Below are positions 32,544 to 41,330 of a stretch of DNA of 64,000 nt, piece by piece; the stretch's first letter is position 1; each line of letters opens with the position of its first letter. Source of the stretch: Actinomadura latina NBRC 106108 (lineage in GTDB: Bacteria > Actinomycetota > Actinomycetes > Streptosporangiales > Streptosporangiaceae); NCBI RefSeq assembly GCF_001552195.1, contig NZ_BCQS01000026.1, positions 62,001-126,000 on the forward strand, given 5' to 3'. The notes below the pieces were generated by a model. That model was not told where the DNA came from. It saw only the letters and a list, made by a program, of their open reading frames with translations, and did no database searches. The position numbers and the translations under genes were made by a program.

Positions 32544-34196
32544 TCAGGCGGCCTCCGTGATCGCCGCGCCGCCGCGGCGTTCTTCGGTGGTCCGGCGGGC
32601 GTACCGCTTGATCTCGTCGGCGGTCTCCTCCCCGTCCCAGCCCAGGACGGGGGCGATCAGCCCGGCGACGCGGGTCGCCGCGGCCACACCGCCGTCCCAC
32701 TCCTCGATCGCGACGCGCAGCCGCCGGGCGAGGACGTCCTCCAGGTGCAGGGCGCCCTCGTGCGTCACCGCGTAGACGGCCTCCGCGCACAGGTAGTCCT
32801 CGGCGCCGGAGATGGGGGCGCCGAGCGCCGGGCTGTCGGCGATCAGGGCCAGCACCTCGGGGGTGCATGAGCCGTAGCGGCGCAGCAGGTGCTCGACGCG
32901 CGCGACGTGCAGGCCGGACTCGGCGGCGAGGCGGCGGCGCTCGTTCCACAGCACCTCGAACCCGTTCGCGCCGAGGACCGGCAGCCGGGCGGTGACCGAC
33001 TCGGGGATCGCGTCGTCCAAGCCCTCGGCCACGACGTCGATCGCGTCCTCCGCCATCACCCGGTAGGTGGTGAACTTGCCGCCGGTGACGACGACCAGGC
33101 CCGGCACCGGTTCGGCGACCGCGTGCTCGCGCGACAGGCGGGTGGTGTCGTCCATCTCGCCGGACAGCAGCGGGCGCAGCCCCGCGTAGACGCCCTCGAT
33201 GTCGTCGTGGGTGAGCGGGGTCCGCAGGACGGCGTTGGCCTGGTCGAGGAGGTAGCCGATGTCGGTGTGGTCGGCGACGGGCTCGTCCGGCCCGTCGTCG
33301 TGCGGGGTGTCGGTGGTGCCGACGAGCCAGTGCCGCCCCCACGGGATGATGAACAGCACGCTCTTCGGCGTCCGGGTGATGAGGCCGGTCTCCATCGGGA
33401 TCCGGTCGCGTGGGACCACGAAGTGGACGCCCTTGGAGGCCCGCACGCCGAACGCGGCCCGGGACCCGGTCATCGCCTGCGCGCCGTCCGTCCACACGCC
33501 GGTCGCGCACACCACGCGCCGGGCACGCACGCTGATCTCCCGTCCGCCCTCCAGGTCGAGGACGGTGGCGCCGGTGACCCGTTCGCCCTCGCGCAGGAAC
33601 CCGGTGACCTCGGCGCGGGTGGCGACCTTCGCGCCGTACTGGGCGGCGGTCCGGGCGACCATCATCGTGTACCGGGCGTCGTCCACCTGCGCGTCGTAGT
33701 ACTGGACGGCGCCGACCAGCGCGTCCGGCCGCAGCGCCGGGGCCTGCCGCAGCGCGCCGCGCCGGGTCAGCTGCCGGTGCCTTGGAAGCGCGCGCGAGCC
33801 GCCCATCGTGTCGTACAGGGTGACGCCCGCGCTGACGTAGGCGCGCTCCCACACGCGGTTGCGCAGCGGATACAGGAACCGGACGGGACGCACCAGGTGC
33901 GGCGCGAGCCGGTGCAGGAGCAGGCCGCGTTCCCGCAGCGCCTCCCGCACCAGCCCGAAGTCGCGCTGTTCCAGGTACCGCAGCCCGCCGTGGATCAGCT
34001 TGCTGGAGCGGCTGGACGTCCCGGCCGCCCAGTCCCGCGCCTCCACGAGGGCGACCGACAGCCCCCGCGAGATCGCATCGAGGGCCGCGCCGGCGCCGAC
34101 GATGCCGCCGCCGACGACCAGGACGTCGAACTCGGTCTCGGCGAGGCCGCCCAGGGTCTCCTCGCGATACCGCGGACCGAGCGCTACGGATGTCAC
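32544..34196 (-). CDS. glpD: Glycerol-3-phosphate dehydrogenase, FAD-dependent (550 aa)
   Basis: Oxidises glycerol-3-phosphate to dihydroxyacetone phosphate at the membrane, passing electrons to quinones. FAD-binding FDVLVVGGGIVGAGAALDA is near the N terminus, with GTSSRSSKLIHGGLRYLEQ and VVTGGKFTTYRVMAEDA later and the typical C-terminal GlpD cap domain. GTG 34196 is chosen because GGGAG lies 6 nt upstream; the frame is open beyond it but without a ribosome binding site. It is the last gene of the minus-strand glpF(remnant)-glpK-glpD operon. Confidence 0.92.
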   Translation of the reverse strand: MTSVALGPRYREETLGGLAETEFDVLVVGGGIVGAGAALDAISRGLSVALVEARDWAAGTSSRSSKLIHGGLRYLEQRDFGLVREALRERGLLLHRLAPHLVRPVRFLYPLRNRVWERAYVSAGVTLYDTMGGSRALPRHRQLTRRGALRQAPALRPDALVGAVQYYDAQVDDARYTMMVARTAAQYGAKVATRAEVTGFLREGERVTGATVLDLEGGREISVRARRVVCATGVWTDGAQAMTGSRAAFGVRASKGVHFVVPRDRIPMETGLITRTPKSVLFIIPWGRHWLVGTTDTPHDDGPDEPVADHTDIGYLLDQANAVLRTPLTHDDIEGVYAGLRPLLSGEMDDTTRLSREHAVAEPVPGLVVVTGGKFTTYRVMAEDAIDVVAEGLDDAIPESVTARLPVLGANGFEVLWNERRRLAAESGLHVARVEHLLRRYGSCTPEVLALIADSPALGAPISGAEDYLCAEAVYAVTHEGALHLEDVLARRLRVAIEEWDGGVAAATRVAGLIAPVLGWDGEETADEIKRYARRTTEERRGGAAITEAA

Positions 34197-34269
34197 TGCA
34201 TGCTCCCGAAAAGAGGTCGGTGAAACGCCTTGGACGGTGGTGGGCGGGGGGTGGAGGACGGGGGCCAGG

Positions 34270-35787
34270 TCAGGTGAGGTCGACCCAGTCAAGGGTCCGG
34301 TCGACGGCCTTCTTCCAGCCGGCGTAGCCGGTCTGGCGCTGGTCGTCGGTCCAGGTGGGTTCCCAGCGCTTGTCCTCGTTCCAGTTCTGGCGGAGTTCGT
34401 CGGTGGTGTTCCAGAATCCGACGGCCAGGCCGGCGGCGTAGGCGGCGCCGAGCGCGGTGGTCTCGGCGACGACCGGGCGGGAGACCGGGACGCCCAGGAT
34501 GTCGGCCTGCATCTGCATGCACAGCTCGTTGGCCGTGACGCCGCCGTCGACCTTGAGGACGTCCAGGGAGACGCCGGAGTCCTCGCGCATCGCCTCGACG
34601 ACGTCGCGGGACTGGTAGCAGATGGCTTCGAGGGTGGCGCGGGCCACGTGGGCGTTGGTGTTGAACCGCGACAGCCCGACGATGGCGCCGCGCGCGTCCG
34701 ACCGCCAGTACGGGGCGAACAGGCCCGAGAACGCCGGGACGAAGTAGACGCCGCCGTTGTCGTCGACCTGCCGGGCCAGCGACTCGCTCTGCGCGGCGCC
34801 GGAGATGATGCCCAGCTGGTCGCGCAGCCACTGCACCGCCGACCCCGTCACCGCGATCGATCCTTCGAGCGCGTAGACGGGCTTCTCGGACCCGAACTGG
34901 TAGCAGACGGTCGTCAGCAGGCCGCTCTTCGACCGGACGAGCTCGTTCCCCGTGTTGAGCAGCAGGAAGTTGCCGGTGCCGTAGGTGTTCTTGGCCTCGC
35001 CGGGCGCGAAGCACACCTGCCCGACCGTCGCGGCCTGCTGGTCGCCGAGCGCGGCGGTCAGCGGCACCTCGCCGCCGAACGGGCCGTCCGGACGCGTCAG
35101 CCCGTAGGCGTCGGACGCCGAGGACGGCCTGATCTCCGGCAGCATCGAGCGGGGGATGCCGAAGAACGACAGGAGCTGGTCGTCCCAGTCGAGGGTCTCC
35201 AGGTCCATCAGCATGGTGCGGCTGGCGTTGGTCGGGTCCGTGACGTGGACGCCGCCGTCGCGTCCGCCGGTGAGGTTCCACAGCACCCACGAGTCGGTGG
35301 TGCCGAAGATGGCGTCGCCGTTCTCGGCGGCCTCCCGGACTCCGTCGACGTTCTCCAGGATCCACTGGACCTTGCCGGCGGAGAAGTAGGTCGCCGGCGG
35401 CAGCCCGGCCTTGCGGCGGATGACGTCGCCCCTGCCGTCCCGGTCCAGGGCGGCGGCGATGCGGTCGGTGCGGGTGTCCTGCCAGACGATCGCGTTGTAG
35501 TACGGGCGTCCGGTGCGCCGGTTCCACACCACGGCCGTCTCGCGCTGGTTGGTGATGCCGACCGCGGCGAGATCGGCGTGGCCCAGGTTCGCCTTGTTCA
35601 GCGTGCTCTGGATGACGGCGCGGGTCCGCTCCCAGATCTCGGTCGGGTCGTGCTCGACCCAGCCGGCGCGCGGCAGGATCTGCTCGTGCTCCAGCTGGTG
35701 GCGGGCCACCTCGTTGCCGCCGTGGTCGAAGATCATGAAGCGGGTGCTGGTGGTGCCCTGGTCGAGGGCCCCGGCGAAGTCGGCCAT
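34270..35787 (-). CDS. glpK: Glycerol kinase 1 (505 aa)
   Basis: Phosphorylates glycerol to glycerol-3-phosphate. FGGY-kinase features: [15 protein letters not shown] phosphate-binding loop, [12 protein letters not shown] (substrate Arg-Glu), [27 protein letters not shown] and [22 protein letters not shown] lies 9 nt before ATG 35787. The upstream neighbour is the remnant of a glycerol facilitator gene and the downstream one is glpD, so this is the native kinase of the operon. A second kinase (37036-38562) is encoded divergently. Confidence 0.94.
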   Translation of the reverse strand: MADFAGALDQGTTSTRFMIFDHGGNEVARHQLEHEQILPRAGWVEHDPTEIWERTRAVIQSTLNKANLGHADLAAVGITNQRETAVVWNRRTGRPYYNAIVWQDTRTDRIAAALDRDGRGDVIRRKAGLPPATYFSAGKVQWILENVDGVREAAENGDAIFGTTDSWVLWNLTGGRDGGVHVTDPTNASRTMLMDLETLDWDDQLLSFFGIPRSMLPEIRPSSASDAYGLTRPDGPFGGEVPLTAALGDQQAATVGQVCFAPGEAKNTYGTGNFLLLNTGNELVRSKSGLLTTVCYQFGSEKPVYALEGSIAVTGSAVQWLRDQLGIISGAAQSESLARQVDDNGGVYFVPAFSGLFAPYWRSDARGAIVGLSRFNTNAHVARATLEAICYQSRDVVEAMREDSGVSLDVLKVDGGVTANELCMQMQADILGVPVSRPVVAETTALGAAYAAGLAVGFWNTTDELRQNWNEDKRWEPTWTDDQRQTGYAGWKKAVDRTLDWVDLT

Positions 35788-35824
35788 GCGTGCGGTCTCC
35801 TGGGACGTGGGGGGATGGGACGGG

Positions 35825-35982
35825 TCAGGCCGTCTCGTACTGCGGTTCGGGCTCGGCGATCTCCCGGGGCAGCTCCTCCGCGGCGGGCAGGAACCGTCCG
35901 ATCAGGACCTTGTAGAGCCCGGCGCCGAGGACGCCGCCGATGAGCGGGGGATTTTGGGTCGTTCCGCGGTGCGTTCCGTCAT
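35825..35982 (-). pseudogene. glpF: glpF remnant (glycerol uptake facilitator, internal deletion)
   Basis: A start with GAGGAG (ATG 35982) opens MTERTAERPK, typical of a facilitator N terminus. After about 12 codons the sequence jumps, in another frame, to [20 protein letters not shown] and a short acidic tail ending at 35825. That is the last helix and C terminus of an aquaporin/GlpF protein. Some 230 internal codons are missing, and no frame joins the two ends. Promoter, operators and ribosome binding site are still present upstream, so the deletion removed only the channel body. Glycerol uptake must use diffusion or another transporter. Confidence 0.75.
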
Positions 35983-36032
35983 GGGCACTCCTCGGCAGGG
36001 GGGTGGGCGCGAGCCCCGTGAGGCTGGCCAGG

Positions 36033-36061
36033 ACGCTAAGCCGGGATGGAACCGGCGACAA
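36033..36061 (-). promoter_or_regulatory. Promoter of the glpF'-glpK-glpD operon
   Basis: On the minus strand TTGTCG (36061-36056) and TAGCGT (36038-36033) are separated by 17 bp, a good match to a housekeeping promoter. It lies about 50 bp upstream of the glpF remnant start, and operator 1 (36070-36087) lies just upstream of the -35. Confidence 0.55.
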
Positions 36062-36069
36062 CGGGACGC

Positions 36070-36087
36070 TGCCGACAATGTCGAACA
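36070..36087. promoter_or_regulatory. Imperfect GylR/IclR operator 1
   Basis: TGCCGACAATGTCGAACA is an imperfect copy of the perfect palindrome at 36184-36200 and lies just upstream of the -35 box of the minus-strand glycerol operon. Confidence 0.65.
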
Positions 36088-36183
36088 CTTTCCCCGATGC
36101 CCGGCGCCGGTTACCCTCCAGTCTGTGCACGAGATCACGGAATCCGGGCAGTTCGGGGCACTAACGACGACAATTACGACGAC

Positions 36184-36220
36184 TGCCGACATTGTCGGCA
36201 CCCTGCCGGGCCAACTACGA
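36184..36220 (+). promoter_or_regulatory. Perfect 17-bp operator overlapping the iclR promoter
   Basis: TGCCGACATTGTCGGCA (36184-36200) is a perfect palindrome. The -35 box TTGTCG (36192-36197) lies inside it, and TACGAT (36215-36220) follows after 17 bp. Transcription would start close to the ATG at 36229, so the mRNA is probably leaderless. The overlap predicts autorepression. Confidence 0.75.
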
Positions 36221-36228
36221 TCGGATTC

Positions 36229-36996
36229 ATGCCCGGACCCGTGCAGTCGATCGAGCGCGCCGCCGCGATCCTGCGGCTGCTCGCCGCGAGTTCGGGCCGG
36301 CTCGGGGTCGGCGAGATCGCCAGTTCGCTGGGCCTCGCCCGGGGCACCGCGCACGGCATCCTGCGCACCCTGGAGCGCGTCGGCTTCGTCGAGCAGGACG
36401 GCGGCACCGGCAAGTACCAGCTCGGCGCCGCGCTGCTGCACCTCGGCACCAGCTACCTGGACGTCAACGAGCTGCGGTCCCGCGCCATCAACTGGGCCGA
36501 CGCGCTCGCCTCGCGCAGCGGCGAGGCCGTCCGGATCGGGACCCTGCTGGAGGGCAGGGTCCTCGTCGTGCACCACGTGTTCCGCCCGGACGACACGCTC
36601 CAGGCGATGGACGTCGGCTCCCTGCTCCCGCTGCACGCGACCGCGCTCGGCAAGGCGCTGCTCGCCCACGACGCCAACGCGGCCGCGTCCATCCGCGACA
36701 CCGCCCTGGAGTCGTACTGCCGCCGCACCATCACCGATCCGCGCGAGCTCGCACGGGCCGCCACCCGGGTGCGGGAGAACGGCTGGGCCGCCGAGATCGA
36801 GGAGCTGTCCATCGGCGACGCCGGCGTCGCCGCGCCGATCCGCGGGTACGGGGGGCTCGTCGTCGGCGCCATCGGCATCTCCGGCGCGGTCGAGCGGATC
36901 TGCGACTCCCGCCGCGTCCCCGAGCCGAGGCTCGTCGCCTACGTGCGGGACGCGGCGCGCGCCGTCTCCCGCGACCTCGGCGGCTCGCGCTGGTGA
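36229..36996 (+). CDS. IclR-family regulator of glycerol genes, GylR-like (255 aa)
   Basis: N-terminal winged helix (SIERAAAILRLLAASSGRLG ... SSLGLARGTAHGILRTLERV) followed by an IclR effector domain (about residues 75-250). It is divergent from the glycerol operon and co-directional with a second glpK, the arrangement known for GylR of Streptomyces glycerol regulons. No ribosome binding site precedes ATG 36229, and the promoter places the transcript start near the ATG, so it is probably leaderless. Glycerol-3-phosphate as inducer is inferred from the family. Confidence 0.85.
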   Translation: MPGPVQSIERAAAILRLLAASSGRLGVGEIASSLGLARGTAHGILRTLERVGFVEQDGGTGKYQLGAALLHLGTSYLDVNELRSRAINWADALASRSGEAVRIGTLLEGRVLVVHHVFRPDDTLQAMDVGSLLPLHATALGKALLAHDANAAASIRDTALESYCRRTITDPRELARAATRVRENGWAAEIEELSIGDAGVAAPIRGYGGLVVGAIGISGAVERICDSRRVPEPRLVAYVRDAARAVSRDLGGSRW

Positions 36997-37035
36997 CGCT
37001 CGCGCCGGTGACGCTCGTGGGGGAGGCGGTCGAGC

Positions 37036-38562
37036 GTGACCGAACGGTACGTGATGTCGATCGACCAGGGCACGACGTCCACCCGGTGCATCCTGTTCGA
37101 CCACGGCGGCCGGCTGGTGTCGGTCGCGCAGCGTGAGCACCGCCAGCACTTCCCGAGGCCCGGCTGGGTCGAGCACGACCCGATGGAGATCTGGCGCAAC
37201 CTGGAGCGGATCGCCCCGGAGGCGCTCGCCCAGGCGGGCGCGACCGCGGCCCAGGTCGCGGCGGTCGGCATCGCCAACCAGCGGGAGACGACCGTCCTGT
37301 GGGACCGGGTGACCGGCGTCCCGATCGGCCGCGCCATCGTGTGGCAGGACATGCGCACCGGCGCGCTCGTGGACGAGCTGGCCCGCGCCCCCGGCGCCGC
37401 GATGGTCACCGAGCGCAGCGGGCTGCCGCTCGCCACCTACTTCTCCGCCCCGCGCATCCGCTGGCTGCTCGACCACACGCCCGGCCTGCGCGAGCGCGCC
37501 GAACGCGGCGAGGTGCTGTTCGGCACGATGGAGAGCTGGCTGATCTGGAACCTGTCCGGCGGCGTCGACGGCGGCGTCCACGTCACGGACGTGACCAACG
37601 CCGGCCGCACCCTGCTGATGGACCTGCACACCCTTGCCTGGGACGACGGCCTGCTCGACTTCTTCGGCGTCCCGAAGGCCATGCTGCCGGAGATCAGGTC
37701 GTCCACCGAGACCTACGGGACGGCCCGCCGCGTGTTCCCGGGCGTGCTCATCGGCGCCGCCCTCGGCGACCAGCAGGCCGCCCTGTTCGGGCAGGCCTGC
37801 TTCGCCCCAGGCGAGACCAAGTGCACTTACGGGACGGGCGCGTTCCTGCTGATGAACACCGGCACCGTGCCGGTGAAGTCGGACAACGGCCTGCTCACCA
37901 CCGTCGGCTACAAGATCGGCGACGAGCCGGCCGTGTACGCGCTGGAGGGGTCGATCGCGATCACCGGCGCGCTCGTCCAGTGGTTCCGCGACGGCCTCGG
38001 GCTGATCACCACCGCGCCGGAGATCGAGACGCTCGCCCGGTCGGTCGACGACAACGGCGGCTGCTACATCGTCCCCGCGTTCTCCGGCCTGTTCGCCCCG
38101 CACTGGCGCAGCGAGGCGCGCGGCATCATCGTCGGTCTCACGTCCTACATCACGAAGGGGCACCTGGCGCGGTCCGTTCTGGAGGCGACCGCCTGGCAGA
38201 CCCGCGAGGTGGTGGACGCGATGAACGCCGACTCCGGGCTCGGCCTGAAGGAGCTGAAGGCCGACGGCGGCATGACGTCCGACAACCTCGTCATGCAGAT
38301 GGTCGCGGACGTGCTGAACGTGCCGGTGGAGCGGCCGATGGTGGTCGAGACGGTGTCCCTCGGCGCCGCCTACGCCGCCGGGCTCGCGGTCGGCTACTGG
38401 GCGGGGCTCGAAGGGCTGCGGCGCAACTGGCATCGCGCCGCCCGGTGGGTCCCGGCCATGGAGCCGGCGCGGCGCGCCGCCGAGTACGACAACTGGAGGC
38501 GCGCCGTGGAGCGGACGTTCGACTGGATCCGCGCCGGCGAGGACCCCGCCACGGCGCCCTAG
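37036..38562 (+). CDS. glpK: Glycerol kinase 2 (508 aa)
   Basis: A complete FGGY-type glycerol kinase: [61 protein letters not shown] and [17 protein letters not shown]. It lies 39 bp after iclR on the same strand, with GGGAGG before GTG 37036, so it is probably co-transcribed with the regulator. It is clearly diverged from glycerol kinase 1 (34270-35787), so this is not a recent tandem copy. The stop TAG overlaps the stop of the convergent acyl-CoA dehydrogenase gene within a shared CTAG. Confidence 0.92.
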   Translation: MTERYVMSIDQGTTSTRCILFDHGGRLVSVAQREHRQHFPRPGWVEHDPMEIWRNLERIAPEALAQAGATAAQVAAVGIANQRETTVLWDRVTGVPIGRAIVWQDMRTGALVDELARAPGAAMVTERSGLPLATYFSAPRIRWLLDHTPGLRERAERGEVLFGTMESWLIWNLSGGVDGGVHVTDVTNAGRTLLMDLHTLAWDDGLLDFFGVPKAMLPEIRSSTETYGTARRVFPGVLIGAALGDQQAALFGQACFAPGETKCTYGTGAFLLMNTGTVPVKSDNGLLTTVGYKIGDEPAVYALEGSIAITGALVQWFRDGLGLITTAPEIETLARSVDDNGGCYIVPAFSGLFAPHWRSEARGIIVGLTSYITKGHLARSVLEATAWQTREVVDAMNADSGLGLKELKADGGMTSDNLVMQMVADVLNVPVERPMVVETVSLGAAYAAGLAVGYWAGLEGLRRNWHRAARWVPAMEPARRAAEYDNWRRAVERTFDWIRAGEDPATAP

Positions 38563-39710
38563 ATCCGGTTCCGCTCGATGAGCTGCTTGACGATCACGTT
38601 GCGCTGGATCTCGTTGGTCCCCTCGCCGACGATCATCAGCGGAGCGTCCCGGAAGTAGCGCTCGACGTCGAACTCGGTGGAGTAGCCGGCCGCGCCGTGG
38701 ATGCGGACCGCGTTCAGCGCGATCTGCATCGCCGCCTCCGACGCGTAGAGCTTGGCCATGCCCGCCTCCATGTCGCAGCGCTCGCCGGCGTCCAGGCGGC
38801 GGGCGGCGTCGAGGGTGAGCAGCCGGGCCGCCCGCAGCTGCGTGGCCATGTCGGCGAGGTAGTTGCCGATCGACTGGTGCCGCCAGATCGGCTTGCCGAA
38901 CGCCTCGCGCTCCTGCGCGTATCGCAGGGAGTCCTCCAGGGCGGCGCGCCCGACGCCGAGCGCCCGTGCCGCGACCTGGATGCGGCCCACCTCGAGCCCG
39001 CGCATCATCTGGGCGAACCCGCGCCCCTCCGCGCCGCCGAGCAGCGCGCCGAGCGGCGCCTCGTAGCCGTCGAACGCCAGCTCGCAGCTCTCCACGCCCT
39101 TGTAGCCGAGCTTCGGCAGGTCTCGGGAGACGGTCAGGCCAGGGCCCTTCTCCACCAGCAGGATGCTGATGCCCCTGTGGCGCGGGGACGCGTCCGGGTC
39201 GGTCTTGCACAGCAGCGCGATGAGGCCCGACATCCGGGCGTTGGTGATCCACATCTTGGCGCCGTCGATCACGTACCGGTCGCCGTCCCGGCGCGCGGTC
39301 GTGCTCATCGCCTGCAGGTCGGAGCCGCCGGACGGCTCGGTGAGCGCCATGGTGGCGCGCAGCTCGCCGGTCGCCATCCGGGGCAGGTAGCGGGCCTTCT
39401 GCTCGTCGGTGCCGAACACGCCGAGCAGGTGCGAGACGACCGTGTGCCCGCCGAACGCGCCCGCCAGGGTCATCCAGCCGCGCGCCAGCTCCTCGGTGAC
39501 GAGCGCGTAGCAGGCCTTGGACACGCTGACGTCGCCGTACGGCTCGGGCACGGCGAGCCCGTACACGCCGAGTTCCTTCATCCGGTCGATGAGGCGGGCG
39601 GGGTAGGCGCCCGCGTGCTCCAGGTCCCGGGCGACCGGGCGGACCTCCTTGTCGACGAAGTCCGCGACGACCTCGACGATGGCGCGCTCCTCGTCGCTGA
39701 GCATGAACAC
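38559..39710 (-). CDS. Acyl-CoA dehydrogenase (383 aa)
   Basis: A short/medium-chain-type ACAD: N-terminal helical domain, [20 protein letters not shown] loop, WITNARMSG, and the catalytic region [19 protein letters not shown] with the Glu-Gly-Thr motif. GTG 39710 is chosen because GGAGG lies 8 nt upstream. It diverges from a GntR-type regulator across an AT-rich gap (39711-39782). It resembles the ACAD encoded at 41331-42506 in domain plan and motifs, suggesting two dehydrogenases of one acyl-CoA pathway under that regulator. The substrate is unknown. Confidence 0.87.
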   Translation of the reverse strand: MFMLSDEERAIVEVVADFVDKEVRPVARDLEHAGAYPARLIDRMKELGVYGLAVPEPYGDVSVSKACYALVTEELARGWMTLAGAFGGHTVVSHLLGVFGTDEQKARYLPRMATGELRATMALTEPSGGSDLQAMSTTARRDGDRYVIDGAKMWITNARMSGLIALLCKTDPDASPRHRGISILLVEKGPGLTVSRDLPKLGYKGVESCELAFDGYEAPLGALLGGAEGRGFAQMMRGLEVGRIQVAARALGVGRAALEDSLRYAQEREAFGKPIWRHQSIGNYLADMATQLRAARLLTLDAARRLDAGERCDMEAGMAKLYASEAAMQIALNAVRIHGAAGYSTEFDVERYFRDAPLMIVGEGTNEIQRNVIVKQLIERNRI

Positions 39711-39782
39711 GGCGCAGTCCTCCCGCACGGGGGCCGATCTCTCATATATTTGATGTGAAAATACACCCACCCGCGCAGCCGT
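39711..39782. promoter_or_regulatory. AT-rich divergent promoter between ACAD and GntR genes
   Basis: The stretch 39738-39768 (TCATATATTTGATGTGAAAA) is markedly AT-rich for this genome and lies between divergent starts. A similar AT-rich patch (GTATCGTATAAAAAATTTC) precedes the enoyl-CoA hydratase gene at 40512-40530. Both are candidate GntR-binding and promoter sites, but I could not derive a firm shared motif. Confidence 0.5.
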
Positions 39783-40493
39783 ATGGGGGAGACGATGACC
39801 GTTGCCCGTCCCGGCGACCGGGCGCTCGGCAGGCGCCGCCAGCTGAGCGACGAGGTGGCCGCCTACGTCCGCGACCTCATCATGTCGGGCCAGGTCGGGC
39901 ACGGGGAGTTCCTCCGCCTGGAGCGGATCGCCGAGGACCTCGGGATCAGCGTCACGCCCGTCCGGGAGGCGCTGCTGTCGCTGCGCGGCGAGGGCTTCGT
40001 GACGCTGGAGCCCCGGCGCGGGTTCATGCCGGCGCCGCTGACCCGGCAGGACGTCCAGGACCTGTTCGAGGCGCAGGCGTACTTCGCCGGAGAGCTGGCC
40101 GCCCGCGCCGCCGCCGGACGCGTCGCCGAGCCGGAGCTGGCCTCGCTCGACCGGTTCCAGGCGCAGCTCGAGGCGGCGTTCGCGGCGGGGGACTCGGCGG
40201 GCATCGAGCGCGCCAACCACGAGTTCCACCGGCTGATCAACCTGTCCGCCGGGTCGCCGAAGACGGCCTGGCTGCTGCGGACCGTCGTCCGGTACGCGCC
40301 GCGCCGCTTCTACGCCAGCATCGACGGCTGGACGCGGGCGTCGGTCGACGACCACCAGCTCGTCCTCGCCGCGCTGCGCGCCGGGGACGCCGACGCCGCG
40401 CGGCAGGCGATGCGCGCCCACATCCGGCACGCGGGCACCCTGCTGGTCGTCCACCTGGAGGCGCAGGGCTTCTGGGAGGCCGGCCCGGAGTGA
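39783..40493 (+). CDS. GntR-family (FCD-type) regulator (236 aa)
   Basis: N-terminal winged helix (LSDEVAAYVRDLIMSGQVGH ... RIAEDLGISVTPVREALLSL) and a C-terminal all-helical FCD ligand domain (about residues 85-225). FCD regulators usually sense carboxylates or acyl-CoA. It lies between a divergent acyl-CoA dehydrogenase and a co-directional hydratase-dehydrogenase-CoA transferase set, so it probably controls both. The start is ATG 39783 or, four codons later, ATG 39795; GGGGGAG lies between them. Confidence 0.86.
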   Translation: MGETMTVARPGDRALGRRRQLSDEVAAYVRDLIMSGQVGHGEFLRLERIAEDLGISVTPVREALLSLRGEGFVTLEPRRGFMPAPLTRQDVQDLFEAQAYFAGELAARAAAGRVAEPELASLDRFQAQLEAAFAAGDSAGIERANHEFHRLINLSAGSPKTAWLLRTVVRYAPRRFYASIDGWTRASVDDHQLVLAALRAGDADAARQAMRAHIRHAGTLLVVHLEAQGFWEAGPE

Positions 40494-40541
40494 CGACGCC
40501 CTTCGCGCCGCCGTATCGTATAAAAAATTTCAGGAGGGCTG

Positions 40542-41318
40542 ATGGACGACGGGGTGGTCACGGTCACCGGCCACGGCGCGGCGCGCGTGCTCACGCTGAA
40601 CCGGCCGGAGGCCCGCAACGCGATCGACATCCCGATGCGCGAGCGGCTCCTGGAGGAACTGCGGCGCGCGGACGGCGACCCGGCGGTCCGGGCGATCGTG
40701 CTGACCGGCGCGGGCGGGACGTTCTCGGCGGGCGGCGACATCCGGTCGATGGAGGGCGCGAGCCCCGACGCGGTGCGGGACCGGCTCGCGCCCGTGCACA
40801 AGGCCGTCCGGCTCATCGCGGCCTGCGGGACGCCGGTGATCGCGGCCGTCGAGGGCGCCGCCGCCGGGCTCGGCGTGTCCCTCGCCGCCGTCTGCGACCA
40901 CGTGGTCGCCGCCGAGGACGCCCGGTTCGTCGCCGCGTTCGGCAAGGTCGGCCTCGTCGCCGACGGCGGCCTCCTCTGGACGCTCCCGCAGCGCGTCGGC
41001 ATGGGCCGCGCCAAGGAGATGCTCGTCTTCGGGCGGACGGTCCCCGCGTCCCGCGCCTACGAGATCGGCCTCGCCGACTCCCTCGCGCCGCCCGGCCGGG
41101 CCCTGGACGCCGCGCTCGGACTGGCCGCCGAGGCCGCCGCGCTGGCCCCGCTGTCGGTGGCCGCCGCCAAGCGGCTGCTGGCCCGCGCCGACCACAGCCT
41201 GGAGCGGCTGCTGGAGTCCGAGCGCGAGGAGCAGGCGGCCCTGTTCGGCAGCGCCGACTTCGCCGAGGGCCGCGCCGCGTTCGCCGGGCGCCGCCCGCCG
41301 CGCTTCGAAGGCCGCTAG
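40542..41318 (+). CDS. Enoyl-CoA hydratase/isomerase family protein (258 aa)
   Basis: A crotonase fold: VLTLNRPEARNAIDIPM, GAGGTFSAGGDIRSM (oxyanion hole 1), and AAAGLGVSLAAVCDHVVA followed by GKVGLVADGGLLWTLPQRVG. The residue patterns fit a hydratase, although the second catalytic Glu is not obvious, so a related crotonase reaction is possible. AGGAGGG precedes the ATG. It is the first gene of the operon with the acyl-CoA dehydrogenase and CaiB-type transferase. Confidence 0.86.
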   Translation: MDDGVVTVTGHGAARVLTLNRPEARNAIDIPMRERLLEELRRADGDPAVRAIVLTGAGGTFSAGGDIRSMEGASPDAVRDRLAPVHKAVRLIAACGTPVIAAVEGAAAGLGVSLAAVCDHVVAAEDARFVAAFGKVGLVADGGLLWTLPQRVGMGRAKEMLVFGRTVPASRAYEIGLADSLAPPGRALDAALGLAAEAAALAPLSVAAAKRLLARADHSLERLLESEREEQAALFGSADFAEGRAAFAGRRPPRFEGR

Positions 41319-41330
41319 GGAGGAGCACGA

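Noticed and set aside
35983-39252. Minus-strand frame of about 1100 codons spanning iclR and glpK2
   Set aside because: Antisense to two well-supported genes; only its last dozen codons are meaningful, as the glpF remnant start.
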